Positions 17,132-26,210 of a stretch of DNA of 64,000 nucleotides are shown here, one piece after another. Where the stretch lies: positions 62,001-126,000 of the forward strand of contig JAVVVD010000004.1 of assembly GCA_036652795.1 (NCBI GenBank), read 5' to 3'. The stretch comes from JAVVVD01 sp036652795. GTDB taxonomy: Bacteria; Bacillota; Clostridia; Christensenellales; CAG-138. Below the pieces are notes generated by a model. It did no database searches and was not told the DNA's origin. It was given only the letters and a program-made list of their open reading frames with translations. The stretch's first letter is position 1. Each line of letters starts with the position of its first letter. Made by a program: the position numbers and the translations under genes.

Positions 17132-17361
17132 ATATGTTTCTCCTTTGTGTGTTATATATGTATAACCCATAAAAGCGCCATTTTATTGCATGAAAATTTT
17201 TTTCATACGACATATCTGTGTAACAACAACGTTATATATCAAAAAATCCATAATGAATTTATGCTCCTTATTTTCTGCTATTAAAAATTGTGATAGAATA
17301 CGTATAAATATATAGGCGACCATTGGCCACCAAAACGAATTGTGTTTTTAGGAGGCACGCT

Positions 17362-18402
17362 ATGCAAACAATGATGGATGCGCTGGTAAAGCCAGCGCGT
17401 GAACCAGGACTTATTCTCAAGCAAGTACCAATACCCCGCCCCGGTATAGGCGAGGTTCTTATCAAGATCCATAAAACCGCTATCTGTGGCACAGATGTGC
17501 ACATTTACAACTGGGATCAATGGAGTCAAAAACATATAAATCCGCCACTTGTTGTGGGGCATGAATATGTTGGCGAGATAGCCGAGCTTGGCTCTGGCGT
17601 TACGGATTACTCTGTTGGTCAGCTTGTTTCAGGCGAAGGACACATAGTGTGTGGGCATTGCAGAAACTGCCGCGCAGGCAATGGGCATTGGTGCAAATAT
17701 ACCTATGGCGTGGGCGTTGAGCGCGAAGGTGCGTTTGCAGAGTATCTGTGCATACCCGAAACCAACGTTATATCAATTCCTGCCGGCATGAACGAGGAAA
17801 TAGTATCCTTTTTCGATGCATACGGCAACGCCGCGCATACCGCTACAATGTTTGACGTGGTAGGTGAGGATGTGCTTATAACCGGTGCGGGACCCATTGG
17901 CATGATGGCCGCCGGGATATGCCGCCAGAACGGTGCTCGCCGCGTTATCGTAACGGATGTTAACGATTACCGTCTTGCGATAGCAAAAAAGATGGGCGCG
18001 CACGCCACTGTTAACCTCACCAAGCAAAGCCTTGAAACAACCATGAAAGAACAGGACATGGTTGAAGGCTTCGACGTAGGGCTTGAAATGAGCGGTGCGG
18101 GCGCGGCCCTTAATCAAATGCTTAAATCCATGCGCAACGGCGGCAAGGTAGCCCTGCTTGGCATAGCCAAGGCAGGAACCATAATAGATTGGGACGATGT
18201 AATATTCAAGGGGCTTACGCTTCAGGGCATCTACGGCCGCAAGATGTACGAAACATGGTACAAGATGATGGCCATAATACAGGCAGGCCTTGACCTTTCG
18301 CCAATAATAACGCACCGCTACCATTACACCGATTTTGAGGCTGGCTTTGCGGCCATGAACAGCGGAGAATCCGGCAAGGTAATACTTGACTGGAGCAAAT
18401 AG
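17362..18402 (+). CDS. tdh: L-threonine 3-dehydrogenase
   Basis: 346 residues of the zinc alcohol-dehydrogenase superfamily. Catalytic zinc: Cys in KTAICGTDVHIYNWD and GHE in VVGHEYVGE. Structural zinc: the four Cys of the GHCRNCRAGNGHWC region. NAD site: GAGPIGMMAAGI. It oxidises threonine to 2-amino-3-oxobutanoate, which the next gene cleaves with CoA. The start at 17362 has TTTAGGAGGCACGCT upstream. It is separated by 13 bases from kbl, the classic tdh-kbl pair. Confidence 0.96.
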   Translation: MQTMMDALVKPAREPGLILKQVPIPRPGIGEVLIKIHKTAICGTDVHIYNWDQWSQKHINPPLVVGHEYVGEIAELGSGVTDYSVGQLVSGEGHIVCGHCRNCRAGNGHWCKYTYGVGVEREGAFAEYLCIPETNVISIPAGMNEEIVSFFDAYGNAAHTATMFDVVGEDVLITGAGPIGMMAAGICRQNGARRVIVTDVNDYRLAIAKKMGAHATVNLTKQSLETTMKEQDMVEGFDVGLEMSGAGAALNQMLKSMRNGGKVALLGIAKAGTIIDWDDVIFKGLTLQGIYGRKMYETWYKMMAIIQAGLDLSPIITHRYHYTDFEAGFAAMNSGESGKVILDWSK

Positions 18403-18415
18403 TGAAGGAGCAACC

Positions 18416-19606
18416 ATGAAAACAGCATTATCAATTTTTTCACAGCAGCTTGAGGATATACGCGCAGCAGGTACATATAAGGATGAGCGCATTATCACCA
18501 CACCGCAGCGCGCCCGTATCGACACCACTAAAACGCACGGTGTGCTCAATATGTGCGCCAACAACTACCTTGGTCTTTCCAACGACCCTGATCTTATCGC
18601 CGCCGCCAAGGCTAGTTATGATGAATGGGGCTTCGGCCTTTCCTCCGTGCGCTTTATATGCGGCACACAGCAGCTGCATAAGCGCTTGGAGAGCAAGCTT
18701 GCCGAATTTCTGAGCATGGACGATGCTATACTCTATTCCTCCTGCTTTGACGCAAACGGGGGATTGTTTGAAACTCTTCTCACCGAGGAGGACGCAGTAA
18801 TAAGCGACGAATTAAACCATGCCAGCATAATCGATGGTGTGCGCCTTTGCAAAGCTAAGCGCTTCCGCTATAAAAACAGCGATATGCAGGATCTGCGATT
18901 GCAGCTTATCGCGGCGGGCGACGCGCGCATAAAGCTAATCGCCACAGACGGCGTGTTTTCAATGGATGGCTTTATTGCAAACCTCAAGGGCATATGTGAC
19001 CTTGCAGATGAATTCAATGCACTTGTTATGGTGGATGATTCACACGCAGTTGGCTTTATGGGTGAAACCGGCAGGGGCACCCCCGAATACTGCGGCGTAA
19101 CGGATCGTGTGGATATAATCACCGGCACGCTTGGCAAAGCGCTTGGCGGCGCATCCGGCGGATATACCGCCGCGCGCCATGAAATCGTTGACCTTTTACG
19201 CCAGCGTTCCCGCCCATACCTGTTTTCAAATACGGTTGCTCCAGCAATATGCGCCGCAAGCATCGCGGTAATAGATAAGCTGACCGCCTCCACCACCTTG
19301 CGCGATCGTGTACATGCCAATACCGCATACTTTCGTGCGGCGCTTTCAGAGCTCGGGTTCGATGTGCCTGTAAGCACACATCCGATTGTACCCGTTATGC
19401 TGTATGAAGCGAATATCGCACAGGAATTTGCCACCCGTATGCTGGAAAAGGGTGTATATGTTGTTGGCTTCTGCTATCCCGTTGTTCCACAGGGCAAGGC
19501 GCGTATACGTACGCAGGTGTCCGCCGCGCACACGAAGGAGGATCTCGATTTTGCCGTGAACTGCTTTGCGCAGGTAAAACGTGAGATGGGGATAGGCATA
19601 AGATAA
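18416..19606 (+). CDS. kbl: Glycine C-acetyltransferase (2-amino-3-ketobutyrate CoA ligase)
   Basis: 396 residues, PLP fold-type I. LNMCANNYLGLSNDPDLI near the start, the GTQQLHKRLE segment, DDSHAVGFMGETGRGTPEY, and the PLP lysine in TLGKALGGASGGY are all in place. It splits 2-amino-3-oxobutanoate with CoA into glycine and acetyl-CoA. The start at 18416 follows GAAGGAGCAACC, 13 bases after tdh. Together they turn threonine into glycine, and the serine dehydratase at 56.5 kb offers a further amino-acid catabolic route. Confidence 0.96.
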   Translation: MKTALSIFSQQLEDIRAAGTYKDERIITTPQRARIDTTKTHGVLNMCANNYLGLSNDPDLIAAAKASYDEWGFGLSSVRFICGTQQLHKRLESKLAEFLSMDDAILYSSCFDANGGLFETLLTEEDAVISDELNHASIIDGVRLCKAKRFRYKNSDMQDLRLQLIAAGDARIKLIATDGVFSMDGFIANLKGICDLADEFNALVMVDDSHAVGFMGETGRGTPEYCGVTDRVDIITGTLGKALGGASGGYTAARHEIVDLLRQRSRPYLFSNTVAPAICAASIAVIDKLTASTTLRDRVHANTAYFRAALSELGFDVPVSTHPIVPVMLYEANIAQEFATRMLEKGVYVVGFCYPVVPQGKARIRTQVSAAHTKEDLDFAVNCFAQVKREMGIGIR

Positions 19607-19639
19607 TGATATTTGTCAAATTGTTACAAACAGGATAAA

Positions 19640-20479
19640 ATGTGCAATATGAAAGCATATTTTATAGCTAAACATGGCTTCACACTGGTGGAGTTAATAG
19701 TAGTGATAGCGATACTGGTTATACTTGCCGCAATATTGATACCGCTTGTTGGCGGCTATATTGATGATGCCGAAGCAGCTGTGTGCCTAGCCAATAGGCA
19801 CACGCTGATGCGCGACTATTCTGTGGCGCGGCGGCTAAACCCTGCACTTACACCGGAGAGCTATATTGCAACTTATCCTGATGCGCTCAATGCCGGCCTA
19901 TGCCCATCCTCTGTTATCTATACCATATCCGAGGATAGCGAACATCAGCTTACGGTGTTTTGCATGAAGCACAGCGACGAGCGCGAGTATGCCCCCATCG
20001 GCCTTGCGGAGATAATCAAGTCAATACGTGACAAGTGGCAAAAAATGACCGACGCACAAAAACGCGCGTTCAATTTGAAATATATGAAATCCAACAACAC
20101 CATTATGCCAAGTAATGATGCTTTCCGCAGAGCTGCCAGCGAGCAGGTAGGCGGCAGTTGGCCAAAGGCGTCCACTGCGTTGGTCAGTGCCTCAAAGGAT
20201 ATAGCGGCGCAAAACGGTATAACCGATCGCTATAATTCGCTTTATATTCAGCCGTATATAATCCCCCAGACCGGCAAAACGGTAATCTTTGCAGTGGATA
20301 GCAGTGGCACTAATTGGAATGCAAAGATGATCTATGAGCCGGAAAGCAAGCAATGGTACCGCTATATTGGCGGTAAAACCGGATATGGGCTTGCCGCGCT
20401 TAGCTCCACATTAACCTATGATGAAGTGATGGCAGATCTTAAGGACAGTACAAAATTTAAGCCTGTCAACGCACATTGA
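19640..20479 (+). CDS. Orphan type IV pseudopilin-like protein
   Basis: 279 residues. The class III signal HGFTLVELIVVIAILVILAA is complete: a prepilin peptidase would cut before Phe, leaving the usual Glu five residues in. I start at 19640 (AGGA just upstream) rather than 19649. The remaining 230 residues have no family I recognise; the C-terminal part (RYNSLYIQPYIIPQTGKTVI, YEPESKQWYRYIGG) looks like a small beta domain. No prepilin peptidase, ATPase or other pilin is in the window. It ends inside a long inverted repeat. Confidence 0.75.
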   Translation: MCNMKAYFIAKHGFTLVELIVVIAILVILAAILIPLVGGYIDDAEAAVCLANRHTLMRDYSVARRLNPALTPESYIATYPDALNAGLCPSSVIYTISEDSEHQLTVFCMKHSDEREYAPIGLAEIIKSIRDKWQKMTDAQKRAFNLKYMKSNNTIMPSNDAFRRAASEQVGGSWPKASTALVSASKDIAAQNGITDRYNSLYIQPYIIPQTGKTVIFAVDSSGTNWNAKMIYEPESKQWYRYIGGKTGYGLAALSSTLTYDEVMADLKDSTKFKPVNAH

Positions 20480-20489
20480 CAGGCTTAAA
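20456..20489. terminator. Bidirectional terminator-like hairpin
   Basis: A 14-bp perfect stem: TTTAAGCCTGTCAA (20456-20469), loop CGCACA, TTGACAGGCTTAAA (20476-20489). It overlaps the end of the pseudopilin gene. On the minus strand it is followed by TTTTG and lies just after the YhgE-like gene, so it probably serves both. Confidence 0.75.
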
Positions 20490-20506
20490 TCAAAAGTACA
20501 ATTATT

Positions 20507-22453
20507 TTACTTGCCTATACCAAACAGCGCAAGCAGCCGTGACCAGAATGTGGTTTCGGCTTTTTCCGCTACCACTACATCCGCCGCAGGCGCATCTATG
20601 CCCTTGGTCATCATCACAAACTGCACCGAGTTCACATTGGCGTTAGTCGGATCAACAAATGAGGTAAGTTCGCCGTCCGATGAATACTCCGCCAGTATAT
20701 TGTCTATCGCTGTATCGATCTGTTCATCCATATCGCCTGTTGAATTGCGCAGCTCGCCTGTACCATCAGCCAGCTTACCCATACCGCTTTTCAAATCTTT
20801 TGAGCCCTTGTAAAGCTCGTTCACGCCATCAAGCAGTTGATCCATACCTCCGGATGCCTGACCCACTCCGCCAACGTACTGCCCAAGTCCCGAGCGGAAA
20901 TCATCAAAGCCCGTCAGCATCGATAGCAGCTGCGCCGCCTGCTTTATGGAATCCCCCGCGCTTGCCAGCACAAGCTTTGTGAGGAATGCGGTCACACCGG
21001 CGGCCGTAGGCGTACCGGCAGACTGCACCTTTGCCGCGCTATTTAATATGCGCCCAGCGCTTGCAAAAGCCACATCCTGCGCCGCGCCGCTTCCCATCTC
21101 ATTTGCCGCTATCACCGTAAACAGCGCCGCAGACTCAGCCGTAAGCGATGGGTTCTGTGCCATTATGCCCTGTATGAATTGCCCGTAAGCTTCCGCTGTG
21201 TTTATCTTCAAAGCCTGTTGTACGCTCGCCACGCTCCATGGCTCTCCGGCTGCCGTTTGCAGCATCTGACCGGCAGCGCCGGCTTTTCCCGCATCCAGCA
21301 ACAGCGCCCCCGCACTGCTAAGCGCCGTATTGCAATCATCCGCTGTAGGTTTGCTTGAGGTCAGCTCACTGTTTGCAAGGTATATAAGCAGATTGAGATC
21401 TTCACCCGAAAGACCTGTGCTCGCTGCAATTCCCTGCTTTGCCTGCGCACGCATCTCGTCTGTTACGCCCGCAAGCTTACCCAGCTCAGATTGATAGTTT
21501 TTCCATGTAAGAGTTGGCACGCCGCTGCCTGCAAGCTGCGCGTTCACCATAGCCAGCACTCCGTCTGCAAGTCCCTTTGCGCCGGAGGTAAGCTTGCCGC
21601 CGTTGTTGGCAAGCTGATCCATGCCGCCCTTAAGCTCGCCCACACCGCCTTTAAGCTCGCCTACGCCCGATGAGAATTTGCCAATCCCCTTTTCAAGTGC
21701 CTGTGCGCCATCATCAAGCTGCGCAATGCCATCCTGCAATTCGGCTATGCTGTCCGTAAATTCATCCGTGGCTATATCACCCATAGGCATGTTAAGCGGT
21801 ATGCCTGCAAACTGGATTGGTGTCATGGAAAAATTCACAACATCTGCCGTTATGCTGTAATGCGACTCACTCTTGGGCAACGACATAATCGTTATCAGCT
21901 TGTTGCTGCCCGCAGAAGCTACGGTTGCATCAGTGGCTATTATGTTTGAGCATTTTGCACCGTCCAGCGTAACCGTCCCCTGCAAAACAAAGCTGTCAAA
22001 AAACGTGGTGGCCGACGCGGCATTGCGTGTTATATCTATTGTTAACCCTACCTTGCCAGATGCGCCCACGAGCTGCTCTGTAGTCGCTGGTGCGCCATTT
22101 AGCGTCCAGTTCAGCACTATGAGCCACGGTAGCTGCAATCCGCCGGAAAGGTCGCCCTGGTAATAAAACCTACCCGCTTGCGCATTGGCTGTAATTGAGC
22201 TGCCATCAAGCGAAATGGCTTCCATGTTTGTAAGATTGGTGACTTTGTCGTATGCGCCGCAGTCTGTTATTGTGCCGGGCGCACTCATATAGAATTCATT
22301 CACAACGTATGCCGCTGCTGGTGCGCCGGAATTCTCCATCTCAACATATACCACCTCATCCTTGCGCGTTGTGGCGAAGGATACCGACGCCGTACCGGCC
22401 ACAATAGCGGCCACCAGTGTCAGCGCTATAATTTGCATACTGCTTTTACGCAT
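20507..22453 (-). CDS. YhgE/Pip-like exported protein with tandem heptad (xxDGxxxL) repeats
   Basis: 648 residues. Signal peptide (6-27, SFA), then a beta-rich part to about 230. Two stretches follow with the YhgE-type repeat pattern, such as ELQDGIAQLDDGAQALEKGI and LLDGVNELYKGSKDLKSGMG, separated by a 270-residue helical region. The C-terminus ends in a hydrophobic segment (FWSRLLALFGIGK). The ATG at 22453 is one base past the MMPL stop, so the two genes are coupled. Pairs of YhgE-like and MMPL proteins occur in Gram-positive lipid or type VII-like export systems; the role here is inferred. Confidence 0.75.
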   Translation of the reverse strand: MRKSSMQIIALTLVAAIVAGTASVSFATTRKDEVVYVEMENSGAPAAAYVVNEFYMSAPGTITDCGAYDKVTNLTNMEAISLDGSSITANAQAGRFYYQGDLSGGLQLPWLIVLNWTLNGAPATTEQLVGASGKVGLTIDITRNAASATTFFDSFVLQGTVTLDGAKCSNIIATDATVASAGSNKLITIMSLPKSESHYSITADVVNFSMTPIQFAGIPLNMPMGDIATDEFTDSIAELQDGIAQLDDGAQALEKGIGKFSSGVGELKGGVGELKGGMDQLANNGGKLTSGAKGLADGVLAMVNAQLAGSGVPTLTWKNYQSELGKLAGVTDEMRAQAKQGIAASTGLSGEDLNLLIYLANSELTSSKPTADDCNTALSSAGALLLDAGKAGAAGQMLQTAAGEPWSVASVQQALKINTAEAYGQFIQGIMAQNPSLTAESAALFTVIAANEMGSGAAQDVAFASAGRILNSAAKVQSAGTPTAAGVTAFLTKLVLASAGDSIKQAAQLLSMLTGFDDFRSGLGQYVGGVGQASGGMDQLLDGVNELYKGSKDLKSGMGKLADGTGELRNSTGDMDEQIDTAIDNILAEYSSDGELTSFVDPTNANVNSVQFVMMTKGIDAPAADVVVAEKAETTFWSRLLALFGIGK

Positions 22454-22454
22454 A

Positions 22455-24449
22455 TTAGTTACCACCTTTTGAAGTTTTTCTATGCTTGAGCTTAGGCCAG
22501 TTAAACGAGGTACGCTGCACAATCGTATCAAATATCACCAGCATAGCGGGCAGGAACAGCATCACCATTACGCCAGATATTATAGCGCCCCTGCCAAGTA
22601 TCGTGCCCAATTCGCTTATCACGCGACTGCTGGACACTACGCCCAGCATAATCCCCGCACATGCCAGTATCGCTACCGGAGTAAGTATGCTGGCCGCCGT
22701 GCTACTCACCGCATTGGATACGGCGGGAAGCTTAGTCATTGTTTTTCGATTTTCCATGTACTTTTGAGCAAACAATATCCCATAGTCCACAGTAGCGCCC
22801 AACTGCACTGAGCTGATTATCTGATAACCGATATAATTTAACGTGTTGCCCGCAAAATACGGTAATCCCAGATTTATCCATATAGCACCCTCTATCGTGA
22901 GCACAAGTATTATAGGTATGGATATGTTTTTAAACGTCAGCAGCAATATTAGGCCAATAGAGAGTATGGCAGCCCATGTAACAAGCGCGCTGTCGCTGAT
23001 TATTGTGCTCTTAAGATCATAGTTTACCGCGTTCTGTCCAAGCATATGATAGCTTTCGCCATAGTATGTTTTGGCGGTATTGCGCACATCCTCAACCACC
23101 TTAAAGGCTTCCTCGCCCTCGTCTGTGGTGGTGGCATACAGTATTATACGGCTGTATCCGTTGGCGCGCAGCTGTGAAAGCTGATCCTTCGGGATAAGCT
23201 TGTCAGGTATCTGCGTACCTACAGCAGTGGCGTATGATGTCACTGATGATATGTTTTCAACATCCATGAGCGCATGGCTTAGCTGCTCCTCGGCAACGGG
23301 ATCGCCCGATGGAACCAGCAGCACCATCTGTTGATGCTGGCCAAACTGTTTGTTTATTAGATTAGCCTCCTGTTGCACATAGGAATCCTCGCTGTGCATA
23401 CCGGAGGAACCATATTTAAAGTCGTTGCTGCGCTGCGCCAAATAGCTTGGAACTATAATCAGCGCCACTACTATCGACAACGGTATAAACAGCTTGCTTA
23501 CGCCGTTACCAAACCGTTTAAATGACGGCAAAAACGGCCTGTGCCGTGTTTTATCAAGCAGCTTTGATGTGGTAACTATCATCACCGGCAGCAGGAACAT
23601 TACCGCAATATAGCTCAGCACTACGCCCTTGGCCAGCACTATTCCCATGTCAGGCCCTATTTTGAAGCTCATTAGTGCAAGCACTAGGAAGCCGGCTATT
23701 GTGGTGGTGGCACTTGCCGCTATGGTGGAAGCAGCTTCGCACATGGCCTTTTTCATTGCCTCTACAACATCCAAGCCTGTATCACGCCAGCGCTGGAAAG
23801 CATGCAAAAGGAACACCGCATAGTCCATGGATACGGCAAGCTGCAACAGCGCGGCCGTAGCCTGGGTAATAAACGATATCTCTCCCATCACTATGTTTGT
23901 GCCTTCGTTTATTAATATGGCAATGCCAATCGTAACAAGGAATAGCAGCGGTTCAAGCCAAGATGATGTGGACAGCAGCAGTATTATAAACACAAGCGGC
24001 AGAACATAGTACATTATCTTGCCTACTTCCGCCATACCTGAATTTTGCACCTCGGACTGATTATACGCATCGCCCGAAAGCGCGACGCCCTCGCCCACTA
24101 TGCTTTTAACCTGGCCGATTACGCTTACGGCTTTTGTTGCGTCCACTGCCATCATAAACAGTGCGGCGTCATCCTTATACCATGCCTCGACAAGTGCCTT
24201 ATCCTGCATTTGGATGGGTTTTTTAACATCGGCAATATCATCCAACCACAGCACATCGCGCACGCCGTCTATTTCGCTAAGGCGCTGCTTGGTTTCCAAT
24301 GCCTCAGTTAAGGAAACATCCGGCATGTACACATTGAGGTTGGGTGGCTCCTCGTCGAATATCTGATCATATGCAGTAAGTGCAACCGTAGTAGGCGCAT
24401 CATCCGGAAGATAGGCCGACATATCATAGTTGATGTTTACAAGTTGCAT
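22455..24449 (-). CDS. MMPL/RND-family transporter
   Basis: 664 residues from the ATG at 24449. Two halves, each with an extracytoplasmic domain followed by five or more helices: LLVFLAVTIGIAILINEG and SMDYAVFLLHAFQRW mark the first; the second has TVDYGILFAQKYMENRK. Such proteins export lipids or other hydrophobic cargo using the proton gradient. The conventional start leaves out the first helix, which is encoded in frame upstream (see 24450-24552). It is followed directly by the YhgE-like gene. Confidence 0.88.
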   Translation of the reverse strand: MQLVNINYDMSAYLPDDAPTTVALTAYDQIFDEEPPNLNVYMPDVSLTEALETKQRLSEIDGVRDVLWLDDIADVKKPIQMQDKALVEAWYKDDAALFMMAVDATKAVSVIGQVKSIVGEGVALSGDAYNQSEVQNSGMAEVGKIMYYVLPLVFIILLLSTSSWLEPLLFLVTIGIAILINEGTNIVMGEISFITQATAALLQLAVSMDYAVFLLHAFQRWRDTGLDVVEAMKKAMCEAASTIAASATTTIAGFLVLALMSFKIGPDMGIVLAKGVVLSYIAVMFLLPVMIVTTSKLLDKTRHRPFLPSFKRFGNGVSKLFIPLSIVVALIIVPSYLAQRSNDFKYGSSGMHSEDSYVQQEANLINKQFGQHQQMVLLVPSGDPVAEEQLSHALMDVENISSVTSYATAVGTQIPDKLIPKDQLSQLRANGYSRIILYATTTDEGEEAFKVVEDVRNTAKTYYGESYHMLGQNAVNYDLKSTIISDSALVTWAAILSIGLILLLTFKNISIPIILVLTIEGAIWINLGLPYFAGNTLNYIGYQIISSVQLGATVDYGILFAQKYMENRKTMTKLPAVSNAVSSTAASILTPVAILACAGIMLGVVSSSRVISELGTILGRGAIISGVMVMLFLPAMLVIFDTIVQRTSFNWPKLKHRKTSKGGN

Positions 24450-24552
24450 GAGCAGGAAAGAAATTAACGTTACAGCAACGGCTATAACGATTATTATCCA
24501 CCTGTGTTTTAGTATAGCGCAAGCTAATTTATTGATAATTATCCCCCCGCAT
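24450..24552 (-). other. In-frame upstream extension of the MMPL gene: helix 1 without a canonical start
   Basis: Reading upstream from ATG 24449 the frame stays open and encodes a typical MMPL first helix (LACAILKHRWIIIVIAVAVT). It has no ATG, GTG or TTG before the stop. An ATG at 24550-24552 is one frame off; removing one G from the G6 tract (24543-24548) would join it. Either the tract varies in length, an unusual start (AUU/AUA) is used, or the sequence has an error. Confidence 0.7.
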
Positions 24553-24589
24553 AAGCAAACTGAAAGGCCTAATCGGCCTATACAACTTG

Positions 24590-24618
24590 ATTATATTGCA
24601 GTATCACACTCAATTCAA
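24590..24618 (-). promoter_or_regulatory. Sigma-A promoter of the MMPL/YhgE-like operon
   Basis: On the minus strand TTGAAT (24613-24618), 17 bases, TATAAT (24590-24595). Transcription would start near 24583. An inverted repeat AGGCC-5-GGCCT follows at the start of the transcript and could be an operator. Confidence 0.7.
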
Positions 24619-24732
24619 CCGCCTGCGAAAGTCTTGGCATTTAATACATATTTCATTCACAATTGGGTCAACAACTGAATTGTTTACAGGTTGTTTGGCG
24701 CAATTATAAGAAAACGACAGCGAAGTGACTGA

Positions 24733-25206
24733 CTACTTTGCGCTTTCTTCCATCTCATGCTTTCCGGCTTCGCTTGTAAACATATCCTTGCGATACACAA
24801 CAAAGCGGCAAAATGAAAATTCCGTAATAAGGTTAATCACCATTGTGCCAAGCAGCACTACATACTCATTCCAGCCTATGCGTGTAAGCGCCTCGCCCCA
24901 CCAAGTGGACAACGGCGTAAATACAAGATAATATCCGATCACCTGCATCATCGCCAGTGGCACGCTCTTTGCGGATTTAAACGTGAATCTGCGGTTAACT
25001 GTAAAATTGTATATTACGGACATGGTAAGCGCGATAAGATATGCCGGCCAATAGTTAAATCTCGCAAGCTCGTTTAGCAAGGTAAACGACACGATCTGAA
25101 TCACCCCTGCCGACATTGAAAATAACACGAACTTTAGCATTTGAATCATATTTTGTTTTTTTGTAAGCATTGTCTGCTGAGGGGCTTGTGGCTGCATGTT
25201 TTCCAT
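24733..25206 (-). CDS. GtrA-family membrane protein
   Basis: 157 residues with four helices and the family marks NFTVNRRFTFKS (after helix 2) and LITEFSFCRFVVYRKD near the end. GtrA proteins flip or present lipid-linked sugars for cell-surface glycosylation. The start follows AGAGGTGTGATTTT. No glycosyltransferase partner adjoins it; the GT4 enzyme at 11 kb is the nearest. Confidence 0.9.
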   Translation of the reverse strand: MENMQPQAPQQTMLTKKQNMIQMLKFVLFSMSAGVIQIVSFTLLNELARFNYWPAYLIALTMSVIYNFTVNRRFTFKSAKSVPLAMMQVIGYYLVFTPLSTWWGEALTRIGWNEYVVLLGTMVINLITEFSFCRFVVYRKDMFTSEAGKHEMEESAK

Positions 25207-25268
25207 AAAATCACACCTCTGAATATATTTTTATATGCCAATTAAAAATGTTTTTCAGAATATAACGC

Positions 25269-26210
25269 TCAGTTTATCGCCACACGCATATCAGCACCCT
25301 CAAGTTGAATAACGGTGCAAAGTCGCGGTGCTATCAGGCGCGAAAACAGACGTTCACCATAGCGGTCCAAAATATCTGTGGGTGCAAGATTTGTGGCTAT
25401 GGCTGTGGCCAGCCCTGCATTTTGTCGCTCATTTATAACAGAAAAAAGATATTCGATTGTGATATTCGGTATCACCGGTTCACTGCCAAGGTCATCTATT
25501 ATAAGCAGCTCCGGCATTATACATTCTATTTCCTTTGCGCCCGCAAAAATACTCGACCGATAAGCATCTACCATATTATACGATGTCAGCTTTAATACCG
25601 AGTGCCCATTCGCAATTATTCGATCCGCCACGCAATTGAGCAAAAACGTTTTGCCAAGCCCTGTTTTACCTATCAATAGCAGGCTATGGCGCTCGTTATT
25701 CGGGAATGCGTCGGCGTATTGCTCACATATCTCCTTTGCGCGCGTCGTAAGCCTGCGCTGACGCTCGTCCTTATATATATCTGTGCGAAATGCAGAAAAG
25801 CTATCGCTGGGCTGTATATCGCCAGTGGCGTAATTGGTCCTAAGCAGCCGCTGCTTAAGGCACATGCACATGCGGCGGTGTACGGCGCCCACAAACCCCG
25901 TATCCTCACAGGCGGCACAGCTCCAGCGCGGCAAAAGGTAGTCCGCACCCACACCATATTTTTTCAGTATCTCTGTCTGCTCCATATCCAGTCGTGCTAT
26001 ATGCTGATGCGCCTTATCCATGGTCTCCTGCCTGTCCTGAGCGGTGCGCAGCGCGATTCCCAGCTCAAATGCCGTATCGCGCCTATCCTCAGCTATCTCG
26101 CGCAGTCTGGGCAGTGCGGCATAAGCGGCACTTGTGCGTTCATCGCATTCGGCAATTGCCAGCGCGCGTTTGCGCGCATATTCCCGTTTTATCTCACGTG
26201 TAAGCTGCAT
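25269..26210 (-). CDS. DnaC/DnaI-like helicase loader ATPase
   Basis: 313 residues. N-terminal helical part, then a zinc-binding patch (WSCAACEDTGF...RRMCMC), then the AAA+ domain: Walker A GKTGLGKTFL, Walker B LLIIDDLGSEP, and the NERQNAGLATAIATN sensor region. It loads the replicative helicase at the origin or restarting forks. Its start overlaps the stop of the DnaD-like gene (TAATG), the usual primosome gene pair of Bacillota. Alternative IstB is unlikely because no transposase is near. Confidence 0.9.
   Translation of the reverse strand: MQLTREIKREYARKRALAIAECDERTSAAYAALPRLREIAEDRRDTAFELGIALRTAQDRQETMDKAHQHIARLDMEQTEILKKYGVGADYLLPRWSCAACEDTGFVGAVHRRMCMCLKQRLLRTNYATGDIQPSDSFSAFRTDIYKDERQRRLTTRAKEICEQYADAFPNNERHSLLLIGKTGLGKTFLLNCVADRIIANGHSVLKLTSYNMVDAYRSSIFAGAKEIECIMPELLIIDDLGSEPVIPNITIEYLFSVINERQNAGLATAIATNLAPTDILDRYGERLFSRLIAPRLCTVIQLEGADMRVAIN

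Noticed and set aside
25269..26210. IstB-type transposition helper
   Set aside because: Close in fold to DnaC, but there is no transposase, no terminal repeats and the DnaD-like gene is coupled to it.
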